The notes: a model not told the origin generated them from the letters alone. DNA of 64,000 nt from JAAUTS01 sp038250235 (GCA_038250235.1 JBBSCO010000007.1:8591-72590); one strand, 5' to 3'; positions 9,211 through 18,104 are shown, counted from the stretch's first letter. Numbers and translations: made by a program.

Positions 9211-9482
9211 TACTAATAGATCCGTGGGATAGACTATAGTCGTTGAGTCTGTGGAAGTCGCAGGCAAGGCGCGACGAAGGAGCATGTCCAGCGGACCTGT
9301 GACTGGGAAGCAACGCAGCATGAGGGTTCCACAGGCTCAACCCGTAGGGCGGGGGGAGCTTTTGCCCCTGGCCGGTGTTGCTCCTCCCTCACAGCCCCCT
9401 GCGGGGATGCTCGCTCCCCGCGCCTTGGCCAGAAACAAAATCTCCCGCCGCGACTGTAGTCTATCCCACGGATCTATTAGTA
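9211..9482. mobile_element. MITE copy 1, inserted in the cofG stop codon
   Basis: A 272-bp element bounded by TA dinucleotides. The terminal inverted repeats begin CTAATAGATCCGTGGGAT and are about 30 bases long (9213-9242 and 9451-9480) with one mismatch. It has no transposase. A second copy lies inverted at 12059-12329. TA target duplication and inverted ends point to an IS630/Tc1-mariner-type transposase acting in trans (inference). The right end overlaps the last codons of cofG: removing the element and one TA rejoins ACA-TAA, so the insertion hit the original stop codon and added one tyrosine before a new TAA. Confidence 0.85.
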
Positions 9483-10418
9483 TGTCACAAGGTGGAAGAG
9501 GTTTTTATCCACCCATTCGGGACTGATGTGACTTGGGTAAATGGCGAGGCGTTCAGAAAGGACACGGCCAACGGCGAGGGCGGAGTTTTCATAGTCAGAG
9601 ACGGTAGACCACGGATTGAGAGGATTGACTTCGTCCCGGTTGAGCGAAATACCACCGAGATCATCGATATGGGGCAGGAGTTCCTGCCAAAAGGGGTTCA
9701 GGTTGGGGGGAATTTGAATCGGAACACCGGCCCCGATCTTTCTCCAATGGGAGATGAGTTCAAGGTAGTCGTCCAGGCAGATAGTCGGGAAAGGAAGACG
9801 TTCTCTTGATGCATTGTTAGGAATGTAGTTCTGGATAAGAATTTCCTGAAGCTGGCCGTGGCGTTGATGGCTTTCGGCCAGGGCATCCAGGGAACGGATG
9901 CGGCTTTCCCTGGTTTCGCCCAGGCCGATGAGGATGCCGGAGGTGAAGGCGACCCGCGCATGGCCGGCGGCTTCCAAGGTTTTGAGGCGGCCCTGGCTTC
10001 TTTTTTCGGGGGCGATGTCGGGCAGGTCGTCGATATTTTCCAGCATGACACCCATGGAGACGTGGAAGGGACGGAGACGTTCGAGTTGATTCTGGTTGAG
10101 TGCACCGTAGTTGCCGTGGGGCAGGAGTCCGGCGTTCAGGGCTGCCCGAGCCACATGGATGGCAAAGCCGAGAAAGTCATCATGGCCACGTTTTCTGAGT
10201 TCTTCACGGATGTGGGGCAACTGTTCAGGGTTTTCGCCCGAGATGAGCAGTGCTTCCCGGGCTCCCTGGGTGCGGGCCTGGGAGAGAAGGTGGTGGAGGG
10301 ATTCCTCGGACAGCAGTCCTTCGCGCTCCGTGCGAAAGCCGCAGTAGGCGCAGTGCCATGGACAGTCATGAGTCAAGGTCAGGGTGATGGAGCGGGAGTA
10401 GCTGAGGGGCCTGATCAT
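9477..10418 (-). CDS. cofG: FO synthase subunit 1 (CofG), radical SAM
   Basis: A 313-residue radical SAM protein. It begins with the cluster motif C-x3-C-x2-C in THDCPWHCAYCGF (about residues 16-28). The C-terminal part has the CofG signature IQIPPNLNPFWQ, then DDLGGISLNRDEVNP and PWS. With CofH, CofG makes 7,8-didemethyl-8-hydroxy-5-deazariboflavin, the flavin-like core of coenzyme F420, from tyrosine and a flavin precursor. No CofH or other F420 gene is in the window. The stop codon is supplied by the inserted MITE; the original protein probably ended one residue earlier. It is divergent from psd, with 80 bases between. The alternative, a radical SAM relative such as MqnC/MqnE, fits the C-terminal motif less well. 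Confidence 0.8.
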   Translation of the reverse strand: MIRPLSYSRSITLTLTHDCPWHCAYCGFRTEREGLLSEESLHHLLSQARTQGAREALLISGENPEQLPHIREELRKRGHDDFLGFAIHVARAALNAGLLPHGNYGALNQNQLERLRPFHVSMGVMLENIDDLPDIAPEKRSQGRLKTLEAAGHARVAFTSGILIGLGETRESRIRSLDALAESHQRHGQLQEILIQNYIPNNASRERLPFPTICLDDYLELISHWRKIGAGVPIQIPPNLNPFWQELLPHIDDLGGISLNRDEVNPLNPWSTVSDYENSALAVGRVLSERLAIYPSHISPEWVDKNLFHLVTY

Positions 10419-10498
10419 GAAGTAGAAGGGTGTTGAAGGTTAAGTCTTTTCAATTGTAAGATCAAACGCTAGTTGCTTAGGAGACTTTAAGCCTTTTT

Positions 10499-11137
10499 AT
10501 GAATTCCGCCCAAAAAGAAGCCCGCCCTTTTCTCATCATCGTGGGGGTTGTGACCCTGATTGCCGCCATCCTTTTCTGGTGGCTGGCCCTGCTGCCGGCC
10601 CTGTTATTTGTCTATGTGCTCTATTTTTTCCGTGATCCCGAGCGTGTCGTCTCTTCCGATCCTTTGGATATCGTGAGTCCTGCGGACGGGAAAGTGATCG
10701 CGGTGGATGAGATTGAGGAAAACCACTTCTCCCGGCAGAAAATGAAGCGGGTGGCCGTGTTTCTTTCCGTTTTTGATGTGCATGTAAACCGCAGTCCGGT
10801 GGAGGGGAAAGTCCTGAAGGTGCATCACCAGGCGGGCGAGTTTCTGGATGCGCGAAATCCAGAAATTGATGTCAGGAATGAGGCCATGAACTGGCTGCTT
10901 GAGACCTCCCGGGGACAGGTCATTGTGAGGCAGATTGCGGGATTGATTGCACGGCGTATTGTGGGGTGGTCGAAAGAGGGGGATGTGTTGGCCAAGGGGC
11001 ATCGTTTTGGCATGATCCGTTTCGGGTCCAGAACGGATGTTTATCTTCCCCTGAATTGTGAGGTCTTGGTGAAGCTGGGGCAGCGCGTGGAAGGCGGGGC
11101 CTCGGTCATTGCGAAGTGGCCGCAAACCGGCGTATAA
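10499..11137 (+). CDS. psd: Phosphatidylserine decarboxylase (short form)
   Basis: A 212-residue protein. It starts with two close membrane segments (residues 11-40), then FFRDPER and SPADGKV, the N-terminal signatures of the family, and DVHVNRSPVEG with the active-site histidines. RFGSRTDVYLP near residue 178 holds the Gly-Ser self-cleavage site that generates the pyruvoyl cofactor. It converts phosphatidylserine to phosphatidylethanolamine at the inner membrane. pssA starts 4 bases after its stop, so substrate-making and substrate-using enzymes are co-expressed. This short type is common in bacteria outside the enterics. Confidence 0.93.
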   Translation: MNSAQKEARPFLIIVGVVTLIAAILFWWLALLPALLFVYVLYFFRDPERVVSSDPLDIVSPADGKVIAVDEIEENHFSRQKMKRVAVFLSVFDVHVNRSPVEGKVLKVHHQAGEFLDARNPEIDVRNEAMNWLLETSRGQVIVRQIAGLIARRIVGWSKEGDVLAKGHRFGMIRFGSRTDVYLPLNCEVLVKLGQRVEGGASVIAKWPQTGV

Positions 11138-11141
11138 TCGT

Positions 11142-12017
11142 ATGAAAGAGCAGGAACCGAAATTGGTCTATGTGCTGCCGAATCTGATGACGGCGGGGAA
11201 CCTGATCTGCGGGTTCATGGCCATTTTGAAAATTTTTGAAGGGACGATCCAGCGGGTCAATTTTGCCGAGGGTTGGTGGCATCACTATGAGATGAGCCTC
11301 TTTTTTATCCTGGGGGCTTTTATTTTTGATATGCTGGACGGGCGTGTGGCGAGGCTTGGAGGTCAGGAAAGTCCCTTCGGGCGAGAATTTGATTCCTTGG
11401 CCGACATTGTGTCCTTCGGCGTGGCACCGGCACTGCTGGTGTTCAAGATTGTGTTGTTTGAGTTGCCGAACCGTGTGGGCTGGGTGATTGCCGCGATTTA
11501 TCTGGCCTGTGGAGCGTTGAGACTGGCCCGGTTTAATGTGCTGGCGGCCTTGCCCAATAAAAATGCCCTGAAGGAATTTACCGGGTTTCCGATTCCGGCT
11601 GCGGCGGGACTGATTGCTTCCATTACCATGTTGCTTTTGGATGTGTATGAGGCGGAGCGTGAGATAGGTCCCTGGAAGTATGTGCTGGCGGTGTTGATGG
11701 TTTTCCTGAGCTTCATGATGTTCAGCAAATTCAAGTATCCCAGTTTCAAAGCCCTGGATTTCCGCGCGCAGCGCCCGATTCCCAAGTTGTTGTTGTTTAT
11801 TTTCTTTGCCTGTGTGGTGCTGGTGTTCTACCGCTACAGCCTGGCCATCTGTTTTACCGGCTATTTGATTTATGGATTTGTCAGGCCGTATATATCGCGG
11901 GCCTGGCGACCGGATTTTGATGATGATGATGATTCCGAAGATCGTGAAGCCCCGGACGACGGCACAGCGTCGTTAAATGTTAAAGACGGCCCTCCAGCAC
12001 CCCCGGAAAAATTTTAA
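11142..12017 (+). CDS. pssA: CDP-diacylglycerol-serine O-phosphatidyltransferase
   Basis: About 291 residues from the ATG at 11142; an in-frame start at 11109 would overlap psd and add 11 residues. The CDP-alcohol phosphatidyltransferase motif is complete: DMLDGRVARL, then G-REFDSLAD (D-G-x2-A-R-x8-G-x3-D-x3-D), near residues 65-90. There are about seven to eight membrane segments, and an acidic tail (DFDDDDDSEDREAPDD) follows the last one. It makes phosphatidylserine from CDP-diacylglycerol and serine, feeding Psd just upstream in the same operon. A MITE copy begins 42 bases after the stop. Confidence 0.93.
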   Translation: MKEQEPKLVYVLPNLMTAGNLICGFMAILKIFEGTIQRVNFAEGWWHHYEMSLFFILGAFIFDMLDGRVARLGGQESPFGREFDSLADIVSFGVAPALLVFKIVLFELPNRVGWVIAAIYLACGALRLARFNVLAALPNKNALKEFTGFPIPAAAGLIASITMLLLDVYEAEREIGPWKYVLAVLMVFLSFMMFSKFKYPSFKALDFRAQRPIPKLLLFIFFACVVLVFYRYSLAICFTGYLIYGFVRPYISRAWRPDFDDDDDSEDREAPDDGTASLNVKDGPPAPPEKF

Positions 12018-12058
12018 ATCTTGGTCGAATAATCCCCTCAAACTCTCACTGTTTGCCT

Positions 12059-12329
12059 TACTAATAGGTTCGTGGGATCGACTACAGTCGCGGCGGGAGA
12101 TTTTGTTTCTGGCCAAGGCGCGGGGAGCGGGCATCCCCGCAGGGGGCCGTGAGCGGGGAGCAACACCGGCCAGGGGCAAAAGCTCCCCCGCCCTACGGGT
12201 TGAGCCTGTGGAACCCACATGCTGCGTTGCTTCCCAGTCACAGGTCCAGTGGACATGCTCCTTCGCCGCGCCTTGCCTGCGACTTCCACAGACTCAACGA
12301 CTGTAGTCCATCCCACGGATCTATTAGTA
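12059..12329. mobile_element. MITE copy 2, inverted relative to copy 1
   Basis: A 271-bp element with TA at each end. Terminal repeats lie at 12061-12090 and 12298-12327 and match at 27 of 30 positions. The interior is the reverse complement of copy 1 at 9211-9482, with only scattered differences. It has no ORF of its own. It sits just downstream of pssA, so the two copies bracket cofG, psd and pssA. Confidence 0.85.
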
Positions 12330-12393
12330 TATCCTTTGGTTTAGCGTTTTCTTCGTCTTGCGGGTTGGCTAAGATAGATTATCATTTCCACCC

Positions 12394-13395
12394 ATGACTA
12401 AAAATGAACAAGAATCCCTCGCTGTTATTGCTCTCTCGGCGGCTTTGATTGATGGCAGTAAGTCCGAAGCGGAACGGGCCGAAGTAAGACAAATCTTTGA
12501 AAACCTCGATCTTCCTTCCGCCTCCGGGTTGACCCAGCAGGTGCTATACAAAAAGCTGACTTGGGAAAGTGCCGCCGATTATCTGACCACCGCAGAGTCA
12601 CGGCAATTGGCCTTTGAGCTGGCGGTCTGCGTCTGCGAAGCCGATGGATTGCGCAATCAGGAGGAATCGAAGTTTCTCAGTGCCCTTAGTAGTCGGTTAA
12701 AACTAGGAGAATCTGTGGTCAATCCCGTCCTGGCTCAAGGCGATGCCCTGGCAACGGCGGCCCCATTGCCGCAAGCTAACCACCAGCCTGTGTCAGGTGG
12801 CGGGGATTCCTCCCTCAGTGCCACGAGATCCGAGGCAGTTCCTTCTCCCGGGGTGGCCCAATCGCTCGGAGTCGCGGCGATGCCGGAAAGTTCGATTCGT
12901 AACACTGCAATTTTAGCCGGAGCTTTAGAGCTGCTGCCGCAATCGATGGCCACGCTGGCGATCCTGCCCGTGCAGACCCATTTGGTTTATCGCGTCGGAA
13001 AACATTACGGCTATTCGTTGGATGGAAGTCACGTAAAAGAATTTCTCGCCGTGGGGGGCCTGGGGTTGGCCTCTCAAGCCCTGGAAGGTCTGGCCCGCAA
13101 ATTTCTGGGTGGGCTGGCCAAGAAGGCGGGGGGCTCGTTACTCGGCGGCATGGTCTCAGGAGCCACCGGGCCTGCCATGACCTTTGGCACAACTTACGCC
13201 ATGGGGAAGTTGGCGGATCGCTATTATGGTCAGGGCAGGAAATTACCGCTTGATCAGCTTCGCACCACTTTTCAAGGCTTGCTTGGCCAAGCTCAGGGGT
13301 TAGGGCAAACTCTCCTGCCACAAATCCAAGCCCGCTCGCGGTCACTTTCTCCGTTTGATTTGACCAAGATTGCGCAAGGTTCCCTCCAGCAGTGA
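12394..13395 (+). CDS. TerB-like/DUF697 protein
   Basis: A 333-residue protein. Residues 1-110 are helical and resemble the TerB/DUF533 fold (ALSAALIDGSKSEAERAEVRQ, CVCEADGLRNQEESKFLSAL: acidic residues after short helices). A low-complexity linker rich in Ser/Pro/Ala (about 115-170) follows, then a DUF697-like part with glycine-rich hydrophobic helices (EFLAVGGLGLASQALEGLAR, GGSLLGGMVSGATGPAMT). Such proteins are probably membrane associated and linked to envelope stress, but a precise role is unknown. Its stop overlaps the GTG start of the methyltransferase (GTGA), so the two genes are coupled. Confidence 0.68.
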   Translation: MTKNEQESLAVIALSAALIDGSKSEAERAEVRQIFENLDLPSASGLTQQVLYKKLTWESAADYLTTAESRQLAFELAVCVCEADGLRNQEESKFLSALSSRLKLGESVVNPVLAQGDALATAAPLPQANHQPVSGGGDSSLSATRSEAVPSPGVAQSLGVAAMPESSIRNTAILAGALELLPQSMATLAILPVQTHLVYRVGKHYGYSLDGSHVKEFLAVGGLGLASQALEGLARKFLGGLAKKAGGSLLGGMVSGATGPAMTFGTTYAMGKLADRYYGQGRKLPLDQLRTTFQGLLGQAQGLGQTLLPQIQARSRSLSPFDLTKIAQGSLQQ

Positions 13396-14369
13396 GGGCA
13401 GTCTTCCCCCCCTCGATTCCTTGTGACCTGTGTGGTTCCACAGACGAAGACGAGCTTAGCCTGACAGACCGCGGAGGTAACTATCTACGCACGATGATTT
13501 GCCGCCGCTGCGGTTTGGTCTATTCCTACCCGCGTCCGGGTCCGGAAGAGGTTCGCGATTACTATCAGCACAGTTACCGCATGGATTACAAGGCCACCTT
13601 CCAGCCGAAGCCGAAGCACGTTTACCGGGCGGGCAAGGTTGCCTTGGCCAGGTTCCGCAGACTAGCGCCGATTCTCAAGCAGGGAAATCGTGTGCTGGAC
13701 TTTGGCGCGGGCAGCGGCGAAGTCGTTTTCGTGTTGCGAGCGATGGGCTATGAGGCTTCTGGTTTCGAGCCCAATGGCGGTTATGCCCAATTCGCATCTG
13801 AAGTTCTCGGTCTGCCCGTTACTCACAACTTCTATCAAGAGGCCCGTATTGAGCCAGAGTCACAAGACTTCATCACGGCCTTCCATGTCCTGGAGCACTT
13901 GGAAAGCCCATACGATGCACTGAGGCACATGAGCCAGTGGTTGCGGCCCGGCGGTCAGGTGATGGTGGACGTGCCCAATGTCGAGGCGGTTTGCCAGTGG
14001 CCCCGCAGCCGGTTTCATCGGGCACATCTCTATAATTTTAGTCCGGCTGCTATCGATATGCTCGGGAGGAAGGTGGGCTACAACGTGGTCAGCAGTTCGG
14101 TCTCCGCCGATGGCGGCAATATCACGGTGGTTTTTCAGAAAGGAGGAACAGCGCCCCCGGTGTCAGGAGAGATTCCCGGCAACTACGAGCGCGTTAGTTC
14201 CCTCGTGCGCTGTCACACTGCGCTGCGGCACCTGCTCAGTCGCTATCCTTACACGCGGCCGTTCCGTAAGATCGCGGAACGTCTGGAGGAGCTGCGGGCC
14301 GTTAGGAAGACGATGTCGGCGAGAGAGATCCTCGATGGTTTGATTGCGGGTGAGCTGCGCGATGGATAA
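13392..14369 (+). CDS. Class I SAM methyltransferase with N-terminal zinc ribbon
   Basis: A 325-residue protein starting at a GTG that overlaps the upstream stop (GTGA). The N-terminus has two Cys pairs, CDLC and CRRC (residues 11-38), forming a small zinc ribbon. A Rossmann methyltransferase domain follows with the SAM loop VLDFGAGSGEV (around 102-112) and the late motif FHVLEHLESP. This layout is typical of methyltransferases acting on sugar nucleotides or other small metabolites in glycan gene clusters, but no glycosyltransferase is next to it. A run of seven C's (13406-13412) lies within codons 5-7. The substrate is unknown. Confidence 0.82.
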   Translation: MRAVFPPSIPCDLCGSTDEDELSLTDRGGNYLRTMICRRCGLVYSYPRPGPEEVRDYYQHSYRMDYKATFQPKPKHVYRAGKVALARFRRLAPILKQGNRVLDFGAGSGEVVFVLRAMGYEASGFEPNGGYAQFASEVLGLPVTHNFYQEARIEPESQDFITAFHVLEHLESPYDALRHMSQWLRPGGQVMVDVPNVEAVCQWPRSRFHRAHLYNFSPAAIDMLGRKVGYNVVSSSVSADGGNITVVFQKGGTAPPVSGEIPGNYERVSSLVRCHTALRHLLSRYPYTRPFRKIAERLEELRAVRKTMSAREILDGLIAGELRDG

Positions 14370-14406
14370 TGTCAGATAATGGTTGATCCCCATTTCTCAA
14401 AAAGTC

Positions 14407-15309
14407 TCAGCGGTAAAGGCTTTCCATTTTTTTACGTTCTTGTTCAAGGGCATCCTCGATTTTTCTCATATCCTTGCTTTTTTCCGCTTCGCTGCGGCGG
14501 TCACCGACGGTTTCCTTGATTTTACTTTCGTTTTCCTTCTGGGCGCGGGGATTGAGGAAGAGATGGACGCGGCGCATCAGGCCGTCGTTGTCCTGGTGGA
14601 ACGTGGGGCGGTAGATATAAAAATCGCCGGGACCGGTTTTCTCCGGCGGGCGTAGTGAATCCTGCAGTTCCCGGATGACGGGAGGCTGGGAGACTTCGCC
14701 AGATTCGGATTTTAGAAGATCCTGGGAAGGCCCTGGGCGGGGTATTTCCCGGTAAGCGACGTAGACATGATCGACAGGGACGGCATTTTTCAGCAGCGTT
14801 TCCGTGGTGGCATTGTCGGCGAAATCTTCCGGTTTGAGCGCATCTTTGATTTTGGTCAGGGGCACAAAATTCCATTCGGAGGGATCACTGCGGCGATCGG
14901 TCTCGGATTCCAGAAGATTGCTGAAGCGATCGAGTTTGCTGGGGCGCCAGCCGAGATAAGTGCCGCTTTGCAGCCATTCGACCGAGGCAGGAAGCCATTG
15001 ACGTTCAGGTATCCAGACCCAGCCTGCAGTGTTTTTTTTGCTCCAGGTTCCATAATGGTCGGTGGCCCAGGATCCGGGGTTGCGCCCTTCCCAAGTCCAT
15101 CCGTAGTCGGTGTATAACCAGCGGCCTTCGCGCAAGGGTCGCCATTGGGGAGAAGTGGAAACGGGGCGAAAGGCGTAACTTTCCCCGCCGATGGATTCCC
15201 ATGTCCCCGAGGGTTTGAGGGTTTCGATCACCAGATCGAAATCAATGACGGGGCGCTGGATGCTGCTGACGGTGGTAAGTAGGATGAGGGGAAAGACTTT
15301 GAACAGCAT
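14407..15309 (-). CDS. Secreted DUF6600-like protein with aromatic repeats
   Basis: A 300-residue protein with a probable signal peptide (LFKVFPLILLTTVSS). Residues 30-125 contain the tryptophan/tyrosine-rich repeats of DUF6600 proteins: PSGTWESIGGESYAFRP, GRWLYTDYGWTWEG, DHYGTWSKKNTAGWVWIP and SGTYLGWRP. The C-terminal 60 residues are a charged, coiled-coil-like helix (RRSEAEKSKDMRKIEDALEQ). It is probably periplasmic or on the outer envelope; its function is unknown. It stands alone on the minus strand, convergent with the methyltransferase gene. Confidence 0.75.
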   Translation of the reverse strand: MLFKVFPLILLTTVSSIQRPVIDFDLVIETLKPSGTWESIGGESYAFRPVSTSPQWRPLREGRWLYTDYGWTWEGRNPGSWATDHYGTWSKKNTAGWVWIPERQWLPASVEWLQSGTYLGWRPSKLDRFSNLLESETDRRSDPSEWNFVPLTKIKDALKPEDFADNATTETLLKNAVPVDHVYVAYREIPRPGPSQDLLKSESGEVSQPPVIRELQDSLRPPEKTGPGDFYIYRPTFHQDNDGLMRRVHLFLNPRAQKENESKIKETVGDRRSEAEKSKDMRKIEDALEQERKKMESLYR

Positions 15310-15399
15310 GGGGTCAGCTTAACGAAGGCCGTGTGTGAACCAAGTCAGAAATGTGTGAAGGGTGGTGACAGTTATGGGTTCAGCGTTTCGGGTTTTTGG

Positions 15400-15849
15400 C
15401 TAAAATAAGATCTGTGGGGCCTGGCCGGGGTGCCAAGGGTTTTGTTGAAAGGCTGATTTTTCCAGGGACAGCACTGTGTTTTTCCAGAGATTGCGGACTG
15501 GATTCAGGTTTAGTTGGAGGTGGGGGCTTGCGTAAGGGGTAAGATTGTTCAGGGCAAGTTGGAGGAGTCGTCCGGCGGGGGCGAGGCGTGCGCCATGGAC
15601 GCGGTGGGTGGGGAATTGGTGATGGAGTTTAAGGTGGACGAAAGCTCCTGCTCCCTGGATCAGACCTTTATAAAAAGAGTAGTTGGGGCCTTGTTTGCCC
15701 TCGGCCAACCAAAGTTCCTCCAAAACATCGTGGGCTTCGTAGTAGTCCTGGCGGTTGAAACATGCAAAATAGCCGAGGTAGTGGGGATCCAGGCCCGGGC
15801 GTTGAAGGTTCCGGATCAGTCCGGCGATTTTGGGCGATTTCTTGCTCAC
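15400..15849 (-). CDS. DUF309 family protein
   Basis: About 149 residues from the GTG at 15849 (preceded by TGGAACC), which avoids overlap with the cyclase gene; the open frame continues to 16017 but that part reads poorly. The core FNRQDYYEAHDVLEELW, then NYSFYKGLIQGAGAFVHL, is the DUF309 signature (aromatic-EAH-x-x-LEE-W and GLIQ-x-A). It is a small all-helical cytoplasmic protein of unknown role. The gene lies 38 bases downstream of the cyclase stop and may share its transcript. Confidence 0.75.
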   Translation of the reverse strand: MSKKSPKIAGLIRNLQRPGLDPHYLGYFACFNRQDYYEAHDVLEELWLAEGKQGPNYSFYKGLIQGAGAFVHLKLHHQFPTHRVHGARLAPAGRLLQLALNNLTPYASPHLQLNLNPVRNLWKNTVLSLEKSAFQQNPWHPGQAPQILF

Positions 15850-15887
15850 AGATAAGGTTCCAGCCGGGATGAGGGTGTGGCATCCAC

Positions 15888-18104
15888 CTATTTGGTATTC
15901 AAGGTCATAACGCCATCCCAATCCACAGGGGGGGGATTTTGCTGAAAGCCACGGGATTCGGAAAGGTATTCCAGTGTGCAGAAATCGTCCGGTCTGGCGG
16001 CGGCGCATTGTTCCCACAGTCTGGTGGCTTTGTCAAAATCCCGCAGGAGAAAGGCGTCGAAGGCTTCTTCATAGCCGCTGACCCAGCTATCTTCCCACTG
16101 GCGAAGAGGGTTGTCGAAGGCTTCGAGGACTTCGTAGGCGCGAACCGGTTTGGTTTTGCCTTTCACTACGAGCACACCAACGGAACGGATCAGAAACTCG
16201 CCTTTGAGGAATTGCTGTAGGGTTTCGCCCACCACAAAATCGGTGTGGAATTGTTTGGTTACGCCTTCTAGGCGGGACGCGAGGTTGACGGCGTCGCCGA
16301 TGACGGTGAATTCGCGGCGTTGGCTGGCGCCGATGTTACCGACGAGGACGTTACCGTGGTTGAGACCGATGCCGATATTGAAGGCGGGGCGGTTTTCCGA
16401 CTTCCAGCGTTCATTAAGAAGGGCAAGTTGCTCGCGCATGGCGAGGGAACAGCGCACGGCGTTGCGGGCGTCGTCGCGCGGGGAGCTGGAAACAACGTCG
16501 CCCCAGACTGCCATGACGGCGTCGCCGATGTATTTATGGAGGGTGCCCTGATAGCGGTTAACGCATTCGACCATTTGTTCGAAGTATTCATTGAGCTGGA
16601 CAACCAGTTCTTCTTCGCCGAGGGCTTCGCTGATGGAGGTGAAGCCGCGGATGTCGGAGAAGAGGATGGTGACGGGTTTGCGGACGCCGCCGAGCTTGAT
16701 GTTTTCCTCGCTGTTGAGGAGCTGGTTCATGACGCTGGGGGCGATGTAGGAGGCGAAGACGCTTTTGATCTGCTGTTTGGAGCGGAGTTCATCGATCCAG
16801 CTGATGAAGAAGGAGCCGAGGTGGAGGATGAGGAATCCGAGGGAGGGCCAGACGAGAGGGGTTAGGAGGTTGTGGTAGTTGAAGGCGTAAAGGCAGAAGC
16901 CGAAATAGAGGCCCAAGGTTATGAAGGGAACCGCCAGGGTGATACGGATGTTCTTTTTATGGAGGCCGATCAGGGTGATCCAGCAAAGCAGCAGAAAGCC
17001 CAAGGCCGTTGCGCCTACGGGAGCAACGCGCAGGTAGTCATTCTGGAGGATATTGTTCAGGGCAAAGAAATGTGTGAAGACAGGCGGGGAGGAGGAACTG
17101 ATGGGGGTGGAGGCCAATTCCATCAGTCCGGAGACAGTGGCCCCCACAAGAATAATGCGGTCTTTGATCAAAGGGAACTCGGGCGGGAGTTCCTTGTTTT
17201 GTTGCTGCTTTTCGTAAAGGGCCTGAAGAGTTGAGGCGAAGGAGAAAGACGGGAATTCGAGGTTGGGACGATAATTCAGAAGGAGTTCGCCACGTTCATT
17301 GATCGGAATGCGGATCTCCTTCTTTTCCGTAGGAAGAATCAGGGCTTTCCCCAGTTCAACACGAACAGCAGAAGGATCTATCTTGAGATGACGAAGCAGG
17401 ATTTGGGTGACAAAAGAGGGGTAAATATCACGGCCAACCCGGATGATTAGGGGCATTTTTCGGCGAATGGAGTCAGATCCTACCGAAACTGTATCGGTAA
17501 AGCCGAAAAAGGACTCGTATCTAAGTAGGGCCAGGGGGGTAAGGGCCAGATTACTGTCCTCAATACCTGGAACAAGCTTGGGGTTTCCTTTAACTTGGGG
17601 AAGAGGCTGCGTTTTTCCAAAATCGATCGTGCCCGGCCGGTTTTGCGGTGACTGTCCGCTTTGGGCAAAGGCAGAGAGGACAACCTTTCCGTTTTTACGG
17701 AGGCTTTCCGCGAAGAATTTGTTGGCCTGCTCCTCCCTCACGCTCGCGGCCAGGAAGCGGTCACGTTTTTCTTCGCGGCGGTCTGTGAAGAGGATGTCGA
17801 AGGCGACCACAGAAGGTTGTTCTGGATCCAAAAGGTAAAGCAGGTCGCCATGGTAATTGCGGGGCCAGGGCCAGCCGCCGAAACGGTCGAGGGAGGCTTG
17901 GTCGATGTTGACCAGAAGGAGGGAAGGATCGACTTTGCTTCCCAAGGCGGGGCGGTTGTCAAAACGCCAATCAACGGTGATATTCTCGAGCCGTGCAATG
18001 AAGGCCTGCTCGTAAAAAAGGGCGTAAAGCGAGAGAGCGGCGAGAGGAGCCAACAGCCCGTAGCTGTTTTTCTTTAGGTATTTCAAGACTCGATTCAACT
18101 CCAT
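15888..18104 (-). CDS. CHASE2-domain adenylate cyclase
   Basis: A 738-residue membrane sensor. One membrane segment (residues 12-33) is followed by an extracytoplasmic CHASE2 domain (about 40-345; VAFDILFTDRREEKRD is typical). Three membrane segments follow (about 358-432), then a cytoplasmic class III cyclase domain. That domain has ILFSDIRGFTSISEA (first metal Asp, about residue 483), KYIGDAVMAVWGD (second Asp, about 528) and VIGDAVNLASRLE (about 600), so the catalytic residues look complete. It makes cAMP in response to an outside signal. It is divergent from the giant haemagglutinin gene, whose operon ends with a FecR-domain gene. A run of eight C's on the sense strand lies in the C-terminal tail (complement of 15928-15935). 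Confidence 0.9.
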   Translation of the reverse strand: MELNRVLKYLKKNSYGLLAPLAALSLYALFYEQAFIARLENITVDWRFDNRPALGSKVDPSLLLVNIDQASLDRFGGWPWPRNYHGDLLYLLDPEQPSVVAFDILFTDRREEKRDRFLAASVREEQANKFFAESLRKNGKVVLSAFAQSGQSPQNRPGTIDFGKTQPLPQVKGNPKLVPGIEDSNLALTPLALLRYESFFGFTDTVSVGSDSIRRKMPLIIRVGRDIYPSFVTQILLRHLKIDPSAVRVELGKALILPTEKKEIRIPINERGELLLNYRPNLEFPSFSFASTLQALYEKQQQNKELPPEFPLIKDRIILVGATVSGLMELASTPISSSSPPVFTHFFALNNILQNDYLRVAPVGATALGFLLLCWITLIGLHKKNIRITLAVPFITLGLYFGFCLYAFNYHNLLTPLVWPSLGFLILHLGSFFISWIDELRSKQQIKSVFASYIAPSVMNQLLNSEENIKLGGVRKPVTILFSDIRGFTSISEALGEEELVVQLNEYFEQMVECVNRYQGTLHKYIGDAVMAVWGDVVSSSPRDDARNAVRCSLAMREQLALLNERWKSENRPAFNIGIGLNHGNVLVGNIGASQRREFTVIGDAVNLASRLEGVTKQFHTDFVVGETLQQFLKGEFLIRSVGVLVVKGKTKPVRAYEVLEAFDNPLRQWEDSWVSGYEEAFDAFLLRDFDKATRLWEQCAAARPDDFCTLEYLSESRGFQQNPPPVDWDGVMTLNTK

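Noticed and set aside
9251..9526. Short frames inside MITE copy 1 (and the same in copy 2, 11973-12397)
   Set aside because: They do not agree between copies as proteins, have no ribosome site, and contain no transposase motif.
16320..18077. Long plus-strand frames opposite the adenylate cyclase
   Set aside because: Shadow frames; the minus-strand gene has complete cyclase motifs.
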